64,000 nucleotides of DNA from Rubellimicrobium arenae (GCF_017916275.1 NZ_JAFMST010000001.1:1-64000); one strand, 5' to 3'. Shown: positions 34,554 through 43,850, counted from the first letter of the stretch. The notes: generated from the letters alone by a model not told the origin. Program-made: numbers and translations.

Positions 34554-36065
34554 GTGGGCCATATTCTCAACATGGAGCGCATCGAAAAGCGCTTCGGCGT
34601 CGTGAAGGCGCTCGACGGGGTGGATTTCACGCTGGAGGCGGGCGAAATCCACGCGCTTCTCGGCGTGAACGGCGCGGGCAAGTCGACGCTCATCAAGATC
34701 CTGTCCGGCGTCTACTCCAAGGATGCGGGCACGATCCGCCTGGGCGGGGCCGAGCTGGAGCTTGGTAGTCCTCGGGCCGCCATCGAGGCCGGGATCGCCT
34801 GCGTCCAGCAGCATCCCGAACTGGTCGGCGACCTGACGGGGGCCGAGAACATCTTCCTGGGCGACGAGGCGCTCCGCGCGGGGCTGTTCCAGCGCATGGA
34901 CCGCCGTGCCCTCCGCGCGCGGGCCCAAGCGCTGCTCTCCCGCTTTCCGGTCGAGGTCGACCTGAACGCCAAGGTCGCGGACATGCCCGCCGTGGACCGC
35001 GAGATTGTCGCCATCCTCCATGCGCTCCGTCGCGACGACATCCGCATCCTGATCCTGGACGAGCCCACCTCCACGCTGACCGAGCGCGAGAAGGCGTCGC
35101 TGTTCCGGCTGATGCGCAGTCTCAAGGCGGCTGGGATCGCCATCATCTACATCACGCACCGCCTCGAAGAGGTCTTCGAGATCGCCGACCGATTCACCGT
35201 GTTCCGGGCCGGCCGCAACGTGGCCAGCTTCACCGCGTCCGAGGCGCGGGCGCAGGGGATCTCCATTCCCACGCTGATGCTGGACCGGGAAAGCGGCGAC
35301 ATCTTCCCGGCCCGCGACGGTGACGGCACGGGCACGCCGGTCCTCGAGGTCACGGACCTGAGCCGCGAAGGCCAGTTCCGCAACGTGAGCTTCGCCGCCC
35401 GACGCGGGGAGATCCTTGGCCTGTTCGGGCTCGTCGGCTCGGGCATCGACGAACTCTCGAAGACGCTCTTTGGCGCCCTGGCCGCCGATGGGGGAACGAT
35501 CCGGTTGCATGGCCGGGAGCAGCGGTTCCGCAGCCCTGCCGAGGCGCTGCGCAAGGGGATGTTCCTTGTCCCGGGCGACCGTCGTGCCGAGGGCCTGACG
35601 CTTGACGAGGACGTGGTGTTCAACACCACGCTGGCAAACCCGGGGCGTTCGGCCGGGCTGGCCGGGCTCCTGCGGTTCGGGTCCAACCGGCGCGCCACGG
35701 CCGAACTGGCCACGCGGGTCGCGCTCCAGCCCCCCAGGCTCGACCGGCCGGCGCGGGCCTTCTCGGGCGGGAACCAGCAGAAGATCGTCATCGCGAAGGG
35801 CCTGTATTGCAAGGCCGACGTCTACATCTTCGTCGAGCCCACCGTCGGCGTGGACATCGGGGCGCGCGCGACGCTGTACCAGATCATGCGGGATCTCTCG
35901 CGCGAGGCGGCGGTGATCGTCATGTCCTCGGATTGCGACGAGGTGCACGGCCTGGCCGACCGTACCCTCGCCCTCTACAAGGGGCGCCCCATCGGCGAGC
36001 CCCGTCGCGGCACCAGCCGGGACGACCTTCTTTCGGCCGGCATCATGGGAGCGGTTCCCGCATGA
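34554..36065 (+). CDS. sugar ABC transporter ATPase, RbsA-type with two ABC domains
   Basis: About 503 residues. The first ABC domain has LLGVNGAGKSTLIKIL and ILILDEPTSTLTERE. The second has degenerate Walker A-like FGLVGSGIDE, signature FSGGNQQKIVIAKGL and FVEPTVGVDIG, the RbsA pattern of one active and one degenerate half. Start set at GTG 34554 with GGAGG nine bases upstream; ATG 34512 lies in the loop of the preceding hairpin. In the second domain FVEPT replaces the usual LDEPT, so Asp is missing there. It overlaps the next permease by ATGA. Confidence 0.92.
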   Translation: MGHILNMERIEKRFGVVKALDGVDFTLEAGEIHALLGVNGAGKSTLIKILSGVYSKDAGTIRLGGAELELGSPRAAIEAGIACVQQHPELVGDLTGAENIFLGDEALRAGLFQRMDRRALRARAQALLSRFPVEVDLNAKVADMPAVDREIVAILHALRRDDIRILILDEPTSTLTEREKASLFRLMRSLKAAGIAIIYITHRLEEVFEIADRFTVFRAGRNVASFTASEARAQGISIPTLMLDRESGDIFPARDGDGTGTPVLEVTDLSREGQFRNVSFAARRGEILGLFGLVGSGIDELSKTLFGALAADGGTIRLHGREQRFRSPAEALRKGMFLVPGDRRAEGLTLDEDVVFNTTLANPGRSAGLAGLLRFGSNRRATAELATRVALQPPRLDRPARAFSGGNQQKIVIAKGLYCKADVYIFVEPTVGVDIGARATLYQIMRDLSREAAVIVMSSDCDEVHGLADRTLALYKGRPIGEPRRGTSRDDLLSAGIMGAVPA

Positions 36066-37036
36066 CACGATCCACGATCCTTTGGCGGGGGCTGGCCTTC
36101 GTCGCGCTCCTGGCGATCATCGCCCTGGTCTTCCAGAGCCAATCGGCCGCCTACCTGTCGTCGGGCAACCTCCGTGCCCTGGCCCGCCACATGTCCGTGC
36201 AGGGCCTTGCGGCCCTGGGACTGACCTTTGTCATCGTGGTCCGCCAGTACGACCTGTCCTTTCCGGGCGTCGCCTCGCTGGGGGCGATGACGCTGGGCTG
36301 GCTCATCGCGTCGGGGGCCCCCCTGTCGCTGGCAATCGCCGGAGGGATCGGGGTCGGCGCCGCAATCGGCCTGGTGAACGGCATCGCGGTCGCGCGCTTC
36401 CGGCTGCCGGATATCGTGACGACCATCGCGACCGGCGGCGTGGCGATCGGCCTGTCCTACTTCTACTCGAACGGGACGTCGATCTCGGAGAATTTCTTCA
36501 TGTCGGGCATCCTCGACATCAACGACCGCCGGGTCCTTGGTCTGGATCAGCCCTTCGCCATCCTTGCCGGAGTCGCGCTGGTGGCCTTCGTGCTGCTGCA
36601 TGCCACGCGCTTTGGCCATGCCTTCTATGCGACCGGCGAGAACCGCGTCTCGGCGCGCTTCTCCGGCGTGCCGGTCGAACGATACGTCCTGGTGGCCTTT
36701 GCCCTGTCGGGCGCGGGCGCGTGCCTTGCCATCACGCTGCTGGTGGCGTCGTCCGGCGCGGCGAACGTCACGGCAGGTAACCAGCTCCTGATGCCGGCCT
36801 TCGCGGCGGTCTATCTCGGGGCGGCTTTGTTCGGGCGGCCGTCGGTCGGTGCAACCCTGGCCGGGACGCTCCTGATGTCGGCCATGCTGAACGGGTTCAC
36901 GCTGCTGGCCATCCCCTATTACTACAGCGACGCCATCGTGAGCACCGTCCTGATCCTGGCTATCGCCGGCTTCGATCCCCGCATCACGGCCGTTCTTGGC
37001 CAGCCCTTCCGTCGCACTTCCGAGGCCCGCCCATGA
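36062..37036 (+). CDS. sugar ABC transporter permease, RbsC-type (first)
   Basis: 324-residue inner-membrane permease with ~8-10 helices (LAFVALLAIIALVFQ first). VQGLAALGLTFVIVVRQYDLSFPGV is the early conserved region of the ribose-type permease family, and MPAFAAVYLGAALFGRPSVG the late one. It starts within the ATPase stop and overlaps the second permease by ATGA. Two different permeases suggest a heterodimeric channel, whereas RbsC works as a homodimer. Confidence 0.92.
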   Translation: MTRSTILWRGLAFVALLAIIALVFQSQSAAYLSSGNLRALARHMSVQGLAALGLTFVIVVRQYDLSFPGVASLGAMTLGWLIASGAPLSLAIAGGIGVGAAIGLVNGIAVARFRLPDIVTTIATGGVAIGLSYFYSNGTSISENFFMSGILDINDRRVLGLDQPFAILAGVALVAFVLLHATRFGHAFYATGENRVSARFSGVPVERYVLVAFALSGAGACLAITLLVASSGAANVTAGNQLLMPAFAAVYLGAALFGRPSVGATLAGTLLMSAMLNGFTLLAIPYYYSDAIVSTVLILAIAGFDPRITAVLGQPFRRTSEARP

Positions 37037-38022
37037 CCGATTTCGGACAAGCTCTTGGCCCGGCGCAGGCTCGGCGCAGAACCGACCCGAGGCACGTCCT
37101 GACCCGCTACGGCTTCTTCGTGCTGCTGGCCGTCGTGTTCGTGACCTTCGCCCTGCTGCGTCCAGCCTTCGCCAGCGAGGCCAACCTGAACGAGATGATG
37201 CGGTCCGCGGCGATCGCGGGCCTGATGTTCCTCGGCCTGACCTGGATCATCGCCGCGGGCGAGATCGATGTCAGCTTCATGTCGGTGGCGGCGCTCGCCA
37301 ACATGATCGTCGCCGTGCTGGTCCGGGACGGTGCGGGCTGGGGCACCGCGAGCCTGGCCGGACTCGGGGCAGGGCTCCTGTTCGGCGCCCTCAATGCCCT
37401 GCTCGTGGGGGTCATGCGCCTGCCCGCTCTCGTGATCACCATCGCCACCGGGGCGCTGGCCGCCTCGATCGCGGCGGCTCTGGGCCTCGGCACCTCGATC
37501 TCGCTGAGCCAGACAGGCTTCGTGGGCCGCATCCTTGCCGCCAATCTCGGCGTGGTGCCACTGGTCGCGCTGGTCGTGCTTGCGATTTACGCACTGGCCT
37601 GGTGGGCGCAGGAACGTCTGACCTTTGGTCACTACATCTACGCGCTCGAGCAGAACCGGGCCGCCGTGGTCGAGGCCGGGGTGCCTGTCAACCGCATCCT
37701 GGTCCTGCTCTACCTGCTGTCGGGCAGCCTGTCGGCCCTGGCGGGCATCCTTCTGGCAGCGGCGCTGTCATCCGGTCAGCCCTACCTTGGCAACTCCTAC
37801 TTCCTCGACGGGCTTACGGCGGTGCTGCTGGGTGGGATGGCACTGAAGCTGGGCAAGCCGAACGTCATCGGGACGCTGGCGGGCATCTTCCTCCTGATCG
37901 GGCTCCTCAATGGCGCGGCGCTGCTCGGCTGGACGGACAGCCAGCGCCAGATCGTCCGGGGCAGCCTCCTGCTGGTCGGCGTGAGCCTGGTGGTGCTGTC
38001 GCGGCGCCGCAACCGGACCTGA
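37033..38022 (+). CDS. sugar ABC transporter permease, RbsC-type (second)
   Basis: 329 residues. AAIAGLMFLGLTWIIAAGEIDVSF is the conserved early motif, with the usual Glu-Ile-Asp, and SYFLDGLTAVLLGGMALKLGKP the late loop. It completes the importer. The AKR gene starts 12 bases after its stop, linking transport directly to oxidation of the cargo. Confidence 0.92.
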   Translation: MTDFGQALGPAQARRRTDPRHVLTRYGFFVLLAVVFVTFALLRPAFASEANLNEMMRSAAIAGLMFLGLTWIIAAGEIDVSFMSVAALANMIVAVLVRDGAGWGTASLAGLGAGLLFGALNALLVGVMRLPALVITIATGALAASIAAALGLGTSISLSQTGFVGRILAANLGVVPLVALVVLAIYALAWWAQERLTFGHYIYALEQNRAAVVEAGVPVNRILVLLYLLSGSLSALAGILLAAALSSGQPYLGNSYFLDGLTAVLLGGMALKLGKPNVIGTLAGIFLLIGLLNGAALLGWTDSQRQIVRGSLLLVGVSLVVLSRRRNRT

Positions 38023-38034
38023 GTGGAGCTTCCG

Positions 38035-39066
38035 ATGACATTACGTGCGACGACTCCCCGACCTCTCGGCCGCACCGGCCTCACGGTCACGGCCCTGGGC
38101 ATCGGGACCGCGCCCCTGGGCGGGCTCTATGCCGACGTGCCGACATCCCAGGCTCTCGACATGCTGTCGGCGGCTTGGGCGGCGGGGATCCGCTACTTCG
38201 ACACGGCGCCCATGTATGGCAACGGCCGATCCGAGCATCTGGTCGGCCAGGTGCTGCGGGAGGTCGAAGGAGACGTCGTCCTGTCGACCAAGGTGGGGCG
38301 GCTCATGTGCAGCGAACGCGCGGGCCGCGGGTTGCCGCCCGCTCCGCCCAAGAACCCCTTGGACCCGGGATGGTGGAACGGCCTGAACTTCCGTGAGGTC
38401 TTCGACTACAGCTACGACGGCATCATGCGCAGCTTCGACGACAGCCAGCAGCGCCTCGGGTTTCCCACGATCGACCTCCTCTACGTCCATGACATCGGCC
38501 GGGTAACCCATGCCGACCTGCACGAGCATCACTGGGGAGCCCTCACCACGGGCGGGGGATTCCGCGCCCTGGCCGAACTCAGGGCCGCGGGCGACATCCG
38601 GGGCTTTGGCCTGGGGGTGAACGAATGGCAGGCGATCCGCGATGCGATCGAGGAAACCGACCTCGATTGCGCGATGCTCGCAGGCCGCTACTCCCTTCTG
38701 GACCGCGACGCGGCCGAGACGTTCCTGCCTCTGGCGCAGCGGGCCGGCGTCGCCATGGTGCTGGCCGGGGTCTTCAACTCCGGCATCTTGGCCGCCCCGG
38801 CCGGCGGACGTCGCAAGTTCAACTATGCGGATGCCGACCCCCGCGTGATCGCCAGGGTCGAGGATCTTCGCGCGGTCTGTGACCGCCATGGCGTGCCCCT
38901 CGCGGCGGCGGCCATCCAGTTCCCGATGCGGCACCCTGCCGTGTCCTGCGTCGTCATCGGGGCCAAGACCGCCGCCCAACTGCACCAGAACATCGCCTGG
39001 TTCGAGACGCCGCTGCCCGACGGACTTTGGGCCGAGCTCGACGATCTCGACCTGATGGCGGCCTGA
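38035..39066 (+). CDS. aldo/keto reductase, L-fucose dehydrogenase / D-threo-aldose dehydrogenase-like
   Basis: 343 residues. PLGRTGLTVTALGIGTAPLG is the opening of the group. DTAPMYGNGRSEHLVG holds the catalytic Asp and Tyr, and VVLSTKVGRL the catalytic Lys. Enzymes of this type oxidise L-fucose, and often D-arabinose, L-galactose or L-xylose, to the lactone with NAD(P). GGAG lies before the ATG 38035; a GTG at 38023 is less likely. The mutarotase and lactonase follow at once, supporting oxidation of the pyranose form to a lactone. Confidence 0.9.
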   Translation: MTLRATTPRPLGRTGLTVTALGIGTAPLGGLYADVPTSQALDMLSAAWAAGIRYFDTAPMYGNGRSEHLVGQVLREVEGDVVLSTKVGRLMCSERAGRGLPPAPPKNPLDPGWWNGLNFREVFDYSYDGIMRSFDDSQQRLGFPTIDLLYVHDIGRVTHADLHEHHWGALTTGGGFRALAELRAAGDIRGFGLGVNEWQAIRDAIEETDLDCAMLAGRYSLLDRDAAETFLPLAQRAGVAMVLAGVFNSGILAAPAGGRRKFNYADADPRVIARVEDLRAVCDRHGVPLAAAAIQFPMRHPAVSCVVIGAKTAAQLHQNIAWFETPLPDGLWAELDDLDLMAA

Positions 39067-39081
39067 CACCGGAGATACATC

Positions 39082-39504
39082 ATGCTCAAGTCCATCGACC
39101 CGCTGCTGACCGGACAGATGCTGGCGCTACTGTCCGACATGGGCCACGGCGACGAGGTCGTCATCGCCGACGCGAACTTCCCCGTGGCAAGCCTTGGCCC
39201 GACGGTGATCCAGCTGCCAGGGACCAGCGCGACCGACGTCCTTCGCGCCGTGCTCTCGGTGCTGCCCCTGGATGATTTCGTCGAAGCGCCCGCAGCCGCC
39301 ATGGATGCCCCGGGGGAGCGGCCGGCAATCTACCCGGAGTTCGAGGCCGCCCTTCAGGAGGCCGAAGGCCGGGTCGTAACCATGGAGCCCGTCGACCGGT
39401 TCGCGTTCTATGACCGGGCCAAGTCCGCCTTTGCCATCTTTGCCACTGGCGAACGTCGGCTTTATGCGAACATCATCCTGAAAAAGGGCGTGCTGCGCGC
39501 CTGA
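39082..39504 (+). CDS. FucU/RbsD family L-fucose mutarotase
   Basis: 140 residues, the usual size. The N-terminus LLTGQMLALLSDMGHGDEVV with ADANFPVAS is the family signature containing the catalytic His. The late region DRFAFYDRAKSAFAIFATGE is also typical. It speeds alpha/beta interconversion of fucose, or of ribose-like sugars in RbsD. The position between an L-fucose-dehydrogenase-like gene and a lactonase supports FucU. Confidence 0.9.
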   Translation: MLKSIDPLLTGQMLALLSDMGHGDEVVIADANFPVASLGPTVIQLPGTSATDVLRAVLSVLPLDDFVEAPAAAMDAPGERPAIYPEFEAALQEAEGRVVTMEPVDRFAFYDRAKSAFAIFATGERRLYANIILKKGVLRA

Positions 39505-39514
39505 GGAGACCACG

Positions 39515-40336
39515 ATGCTCGACGCCCACCAGCACTTCTGGACCGTTGCCCGGGGCGATTACGGCTGGATGACCCCTGACCTGGGGCCGCTCCTGAAGGA
39601 TTTCGGACCCGAGGACCTGGCGCCGCTCATGGGCCGTGCCGGGATCACTCGGACCATCCTGGTGCAGGCGGCCGAGACCGAGGCGGAGACGGACTTCCTT
39701 CTCGACCTGGCGCAGCGGACCGACTTCGTGGCTGGGGTGGTCGGCTGGCTCGACATGACGTCGACCGACTTCCCGGCGCGGCTCGCCGCCTATCGGGCAC
39801 GCCCGAAATGGGTCGGACTTCGTCCTATGTTGCAGGAGCATGAGCCCGACCACATCCGGAACCCCGTCCTGCGCGCCAACCTGCGCCACGTCGAGGCCGC
39901 CGGGGTGCCGTTCGACATCCTGACCCATACGCGCCACCTGCCGGTTGCCACCGAGGTGCTGGCCGAGGTGCCCCGCCTTCGGGCGGTTCTGGACCACCTG
40001 TCCAAGCCGCGCATCGCCCACGGCGAACTGGACCCGTGGCGGGCTCAGATCGATGCGCTGGCTTCCATGCCGAACGTCAGCTGCAAGGTGTCCGGCATGG
40101 TGACCGAGGCCGGCGCCGACTGGACCCTATACGACTTCCGGAGCTTCGTCGGGCATGTCGCGCGGGCCTTCGGTCCCGGGCGGTTGATGTTCGGCACGGA
40201 CTGGCCGGTCTGCACCCTCGCGGCCAGCCATGCCGAGGTGGTGCTGCTGGCCCGGACCCTGCTGAGCGAGATGTTCGGTCCCGAGGATCTGAAACAGATC
40301 TTCGAGACGAACGCCGCCGCCTTCTACGGCGTCTGA
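39515..40336 (+). CDS. amidohydrolase, L-fuconolactonase-like
   Basis: 273-residue TIM-barrel metal hydrolase. The start MLDAHQHFWTVARGDYGWMT has the HxH motif of the lactone-hydrolysing amidohydrolase group. LDHLSKPRIAHGELDPW carries a mid-barrel His, and RLMFGTDWPVCTLAASHAEV the late Asp. Expected reaction: opening of L-fuconolactone or D-arabinonolactone to the acid. It is the last gene of the operon; a strong hairpin follows. Confidence 0.9.
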   Translation: MLDAHQHFWTVARGDYGWMTPDLGPLLKDFGPEDLAPLMGRAGITRTILVQAAETEAETDFLLDLAQRTDFVAGVVGWLDMTSTDFPARLAAYRARPKWVGLRPMLQEHEPDHIRNPVLRANLRHVEAAGVPFDILTHTRHLPVATEVLAEVPRLRAVLDHLSKPRIAHGELDPWRAQIDALASMPNVSCKVSGMVTEAGADWTLYDFRSFVGHVARAFGPGRLMFGTDWPVCTLAASHAEVVLLARTLLSEMFGPEDLKQIFETNAAAFYGV

Positions 40337-40345
40337 CCCGCGGAA

Positions 40346-40376
40346 GGTCGGCGACTCCGGATCGAAGTCGCCGACC
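40346..40376. terminator. bidirectional terminator hairpin
   Basis: GGTCGGCGACT (40346-40356) and AGTCGCCGACC (40366-40376), perfect 11-base stem with a 9-base loop. It lies 10 bases after the lactonase stop and 31 bases beyond the convergent DUF2934 stop. Confidence 0.7.
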
Positions 40377-40407
40377 CGCCTTCGGTCGCCCAGCGCCGCA
40401 GCTGGTC

Positions 40408-40647
40408 CTAGTTGCGGCCCAGCAAGGCTGCGGTTGCCATCAGGTCCTCCTTGGGAAGTATGCCATCCTCTAGGGGCGAATGCTCCCCATCGGTGGCATC
40501 ACCGGACTGGCCGTGGGGTTCGGAGGTGTCGCCGATCTCGCGCCTCGCCTGATGCCAATGCTCCTCATGCCTCATGTCCGGGCGTCCTTCCTGCTCCCAG
40601 ATCGCATGGGCGCGCTCACGGATGCGCTGCTCGCGGTCGTCTGTCAT
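40408..40647 (-). CDS. DUF2934 domain protein
   Basis: 79 residues. The N-terminal REQRIRERAHAIWEQEGRPD followed by HWHQARREIG is the DUF2934 pattern, a short helical domain common in alphaproteobacteria and of unknown function. The tail is acidic and polar. AAGGGA lies 6 bases before the ATG at 40647; an in-frame ATG at 40689 is less supported. Single-gene unit. Confidence 0.85.
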   Translation of the reverse strand: MTDDREQRIRERAHAIWEQEGRPDMRHEEHWHQARREIGDTSEPHGQSGDATDGEHSPLEDGILPKEDLMATAALLGRN

Positions 40648-40769
40648 CGCTGTCCCTTTCCCATCGCAGAACACGCCTTGAACCGGCATCGGTGCGAGGT
40701 TGTTCCCGCGGGCCTGAGGGCTTTCAGCCCCTCCGGGTCAGGCGTGTCGCCCGCACCCGGCAAGAGCCT

Positions 40770-40794
40770 CGGACGAGCCATGGCGGCTCGTCCG
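40770..40794 (-). terminator. terminator hairpin after beta-helix gene
   Basis: CGGACGAGCC (40770-40779) and GGCTCGTCCG (40785-40794) form a perfect 10-base stem with a 5-base loop, 13 bases beyond the stop of the leftward beta-helix gene. Confidence 0.65.
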
Positions 40795-40807
40795 CCCTGA
40801 GCGGTGG

Positions 40808-42775
40808 TCAGACCGCGAGTTCCGTCGCGTGGTGGTGGGTCGACAGGTCGAAGCGCGCATCGTCATCGGCCAGGGCCAGCCCGCCGTGGTGGTCGATGTC
40901 GTGGTCCTGGGTGCTCGAGACGGCGAGAAGCTTGGAGCTGGCCGCCGCAGCCCGGTCGTCCACGTTGATCTCGAAGGCGGAAAGGTCGCCCCGGAAGTTG
41001 TCCTTGTTCCAGGGATTGCCGAAGACGAGATCATGCGCGCCGAAGCCTTCGCCGCCAATGGACCCGCGCACCGAGACCTCGCCCGTCATCTTTCCATCGA
41101 CCCAGATCTGGAGCTTGCTGTCCTGAAGGTTGATGACGACGTCATGATCCCGCTCGACCAGCGTGTTCAGGGCGGATCCGCTGGTCGTCAGGGTCGCCAT
41201 GGACCCGTTGTCCTGGAACACCTGGACGTGCAGTTCGCCGTCGTCGGTCACGCTGGTGGCAAAGCTGCCGTGCAGTCGGAACAGTTCGCCGGACGAGCCC
41301 CTGGCGTCAGCGTCCAGCGTGAAGGCGATCGTCATCGCGTCGGCGCCGACGACGTGATCGACGTGATCGCGATCGACCCGGGCCGTGATGCCCGCCCGGC
41401 CGAGTTGGAGTCCGTCGGAGGTCCACCCGGACGCGGCGCCCAGGTCCGTGGAGGTGCCGTCCTCCTGGGTCACGAAGCGACCGTTCAAAAGGCTGAGCAC
41501 ACCTTTGGCTGGGCCTGCGGACGGGGCGTCATCGGATGCGACGGGGGCGGCGGGCGCCTCATCCACCGGCTTGCTGACCGCCCCGGTGCGACCCTGCGTC
41601 AGCGTGGACCCGGCGCCAAGCCCGGCAACTTCGGACCCGGCCAAGGCCAGGAAGTGGTGCGCGCCGTCGTCCGTCAGCGAACTGGCCTGGAAGACCGTCG
41701 AGTAGTGATTGGCCTTTGCCGCATTCTGATCCTGGACCAGGACGTTGTCGGCCACAGTCCAGCCCGACCCCTCTCCCACGATGAGCGAGGTGACGTTCTT
41801 GGTGATGGTAACCCCCCGGGACCCGTCCGCCACGTTGATGCGCGGGATCTCCACGCCCGGGTCCGCGCCGTCGTCCTTGCCGCCGTCGGCGTGAAGGACC
41901 GAGTTGCTGGCGATCACGAGGCCGTTCGTCTCTCCCACGGTGATGCCATGGGCATGGGCGTTGGTGATCGTGTTGTTCTCGATCCGGACGTTCTGGTAGG
42001 CCATGCGGGCGAAGGACGCCTGCCCGGTGTCCACCAGTTCGTTGCGCATGAAGACCGACTGGGTGGAGGTGCCGTCACCGATGTCCAGGATGTTGTCCCG
42101 GATGGTGATGTTCGTCGATGGACTGCGGGTCCCATTGGTCCAGAACTGGATCATGTCGCAATGGTCGGACGAGGTGGGCGACTTGCGGAAGTCGTGGAGG
42201 TAGTTGCCCTCGATCAGCACGTCCTGCACCTCCGCGAAGTCCATGCCGTCGGAGCGGATCGAGTGAACCTCGTTGCCGCGCACCGTCAGGCCGTCGACCT
42301 GGCTGAAGACCATGCCCCGGAAGAAGTCGAAGACCTTGCAGTCCTCGACGACGACCCCTTCGGAGCCGCGCACGTTCAGGCCGAAGCCGCTGCCGAACCC
42401 GTTGGCCTCGGAGGTGCCACCACGGGCCACGTCCCCGTCGAGCGTGCAGCCCCGAAGCGTGACGTTGCTCACGTCCTGCAGCGTCACGTGCCGGAGCGTC
42501 GCGGCGTCCCCCGCCTGGTAGTTGTAATCGAACTTCAGGTCCTCGAACGTCATGTTCCGGGCGCCTTGCAGGCTCATGGAGTCGAACACGGCGGGATTGG
42601 ACGGGGTCGCGGACTTCAGGGTGACGTTCGAGGCAAAGGCGAGACGGGCGCCCGAACCTCCGGACAGGGCGAGGTCGCCGTAATTGCCCCCTCTCAGGAG
42701 GATCGTCTCGCCGCCCTCGCACGATGCGAGCGCACGTTGCAGTTCCGGCAGATTGCTGACGGTCAGCGTGGTCAT
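40808..42775 (-). CDS. right-handed beta-helix protein with C-terminal lectin-like domain, possible type I-secreted
   Basis: 655 residues. Residues about 5-370 show repeating beta-helix coils rich in N, V, G and I (NVTLRGCTLDGDV, NITIRDNILDIGDG, NVRIENNTITNAHAHGITVG), as in polysaccharide lyases, epimerases and alginate-type enzymes. A Pro/Ala/Ser linker (DEAPAAPVASDDAPSAGPAK) leads to a jelly-roll, LamG-like domain (MTIAFTLDADARGSSGELFR to FEINVDDRA). The last 35 residues are Asp/His-rich. There is no N-terminal signal peptide and no RTX repeats, so secretion by a C-terminal signal is only a suggestion. GAGGGAC precedes the ATG. Enzymatic activity unproven. Confidence 0.8.
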   Translation of the reverse strand: MTTLTVSNLPELQRALASCEGGETILLRGGNYGDLALSGGSGARLAFASNVTLKSATPSNPAVFDSMSLQGARNMTFEDLKFDYNYQAGDAATLRHVTLQDVSNVTLRGCTLDGDVARGGTSEANGFGSGFGLNVRGSEGVVVEDCKVFDFFRGMVFSQVDGLTVRGNEVHSIRSDGMDFAEVQDVLIEGNYLHDFRKSPTSSDHCDMIQFWTNGTRSPSTNITIRDNILDIGDGTSTQSVFMRNELVDTGQASFARMAYQNVRIENNTITNAHAHGITVGETNGLVIASNSVLHADGGKDDGADPGVEIPRINVADGSRGVTITKNVTSLIVGEGSGWTVADNVLVQDQNAAKANHYSTVFQASSLTDDGAHHFLALAGSEVAGLGAGSTLTQGRTGAVSKPVDEAPAAPVASDDAPSAGPAKGVLSLLNGRFVTQEDGTSTDLGAASGWTSDGLQLGRAGITARVDRDHVDHVVGADAMTIAFTLDADARGSSGELFRLHGSFATSVTDDGELHVQVFQDNGSMATLTTSGSALNTLVERDHDVVINLQDSKLQIWVDGKMTGEVSVRGSIGGEGFGAHDLVFGNPWNKDNFRGDLSAFEINVDDRAAAASSKLLAVSSTQDHDIDHHGGLALADDDARFDLSTHHHATELAV

Positions 42776-43067
42776 CAGGTCCCTCGTGTTCTTATGTCAG
42801 TTGCCCTGTCCTTTACGGCCGGGTCGCCCGATGGACAGGGTCTTTCCACCCCAGACGCCGCACTGAGCGGAGACGGGTTCCGTAGGACCATTTCGGTGAG
42901 CGGAAACATGCTAGTCGGCGTCCGCGCCCCTGCTGTGCCCAGGATGCACAATGCGGCTCCAGACCAAGACGCCGCTCTCCGTCACCAGAGGCCAGGATCA
43001 ACGGTGCTGGCGCGACCGGGGGTCAGGTTGCCTTGAGGAGTTTCGGGACCAGCGCAGTTCCTTGACC

Positions 43068-43850
43068 ATGGACGAGCTCACGAACAAACTTCTCGGAATC
43101 CGCATCGGCACGGCCGGCTGGAGCATCCCTAAGGAAACGGCAGCGAGGTTTCCAGCCACGGGAACGCATCTGGAGCGCTATGGCCGGGTCTTCGGAGGGG
43201 TCGAGATCAACTCTTCTTTCTATCGACGGCACAAGCCATCCACCTACGAAAGATGGGCCCGGTCGGTGCCCGACGGATTCCGGTTCGCCGTCAAGGTTCC
43301 CAGGTCCATCACGCATGATCTTCGTTTGCAGGAACCTGGAAGCCTCCTTGACCTGTTCGCCGCCGAGGTTGCAGGGCTTGGGCCTAAACTGGGTCCGTTG
43401 CTCGTGCAGCTTCCGCCCAGCCTGACCTTCGAGGCCGGCAGATCGGATCGGTTCTTCCTGGAGTTGAGGTCCCGACTTGACGGACCGGTTGCCTGCGAGC
43501 CCCGTCACCGGTCTTGGTTTACGCCGGAGGCCGAGGCATTGCTCGTCAGGCATCAGGTCGCCCGGGTCGCGGCCGATCCGGTCCTTGCCCCTGGGGCCAA
43601 CGCGCCGGGCGGTTGGCCGGGGCTCACCTACTATCGCCTGCATGGGTCGCCCCGTGTCTACCACTCCCCCTATGGCGAGGAGGCCGTCCGGGACGTCGTG
43701 ACGCAACTCGCCCGGCGCGCTTCAGAGGGAAGCGATTGCTGGTGCATCTTTGACAACACGGCTTCGTTCGCTGCGACACCCAACGCGCTTACGGCCATGG
43801 AGTTTGCGGCCGGGCTTATGTCCGGCCCCAAAGCGACCTCAGCAGGGTAG
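43068..43850 (+). CDS. DUF72 domain protein
   Basis: 260 residues with a TIM-barrel DUF72 pattern: IRIGTAGWSIPKE at the start, GVEINSSFYRRHKPSTYERW, FRFAVKVPRSITHDLRL, LGPLLVQLPPSL, ACEPRHRSWF, and YYRLHGSPRVYHSPY with CWCIFDNTA at the end. The biochemical role of the family is unknown. Start set at ATG 43068, where similarity to the family begins; its SD site is weak and an in-frame ATG at 42951 adds a non-family leader. Single gene, divergent from the beta-helix gene. Confidence 0.88.
   Translation: MDELTNKLLGIRIGTAGWSIPKETAARFPATGTHLERYGRVFGGVEINSSFYRRHKPSTYERWARSVPDGFRFAVKVPRSITHDLRLQEPGSLLDLFAAEVAGLGPKLGPLLVQLPPSLTFEAGRSDRFFLELRSRLDGPVACEPRHRSWFTPEAEALLVRHQVARVAADPVLAPGANAPGGWPGLTYYRLHGSPRVYHSPYGEEAVRDVVTQLARRASEGSDCWCIFDNTASFAATPNALTAMEFAAGLMSGPKATSAG

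Noticed and set aside
40829-43036. Open frame of 735 codons on the plus strand
   Set aside because: Antisense to the beta-helix gene, which has coherent repeats and an SD site.
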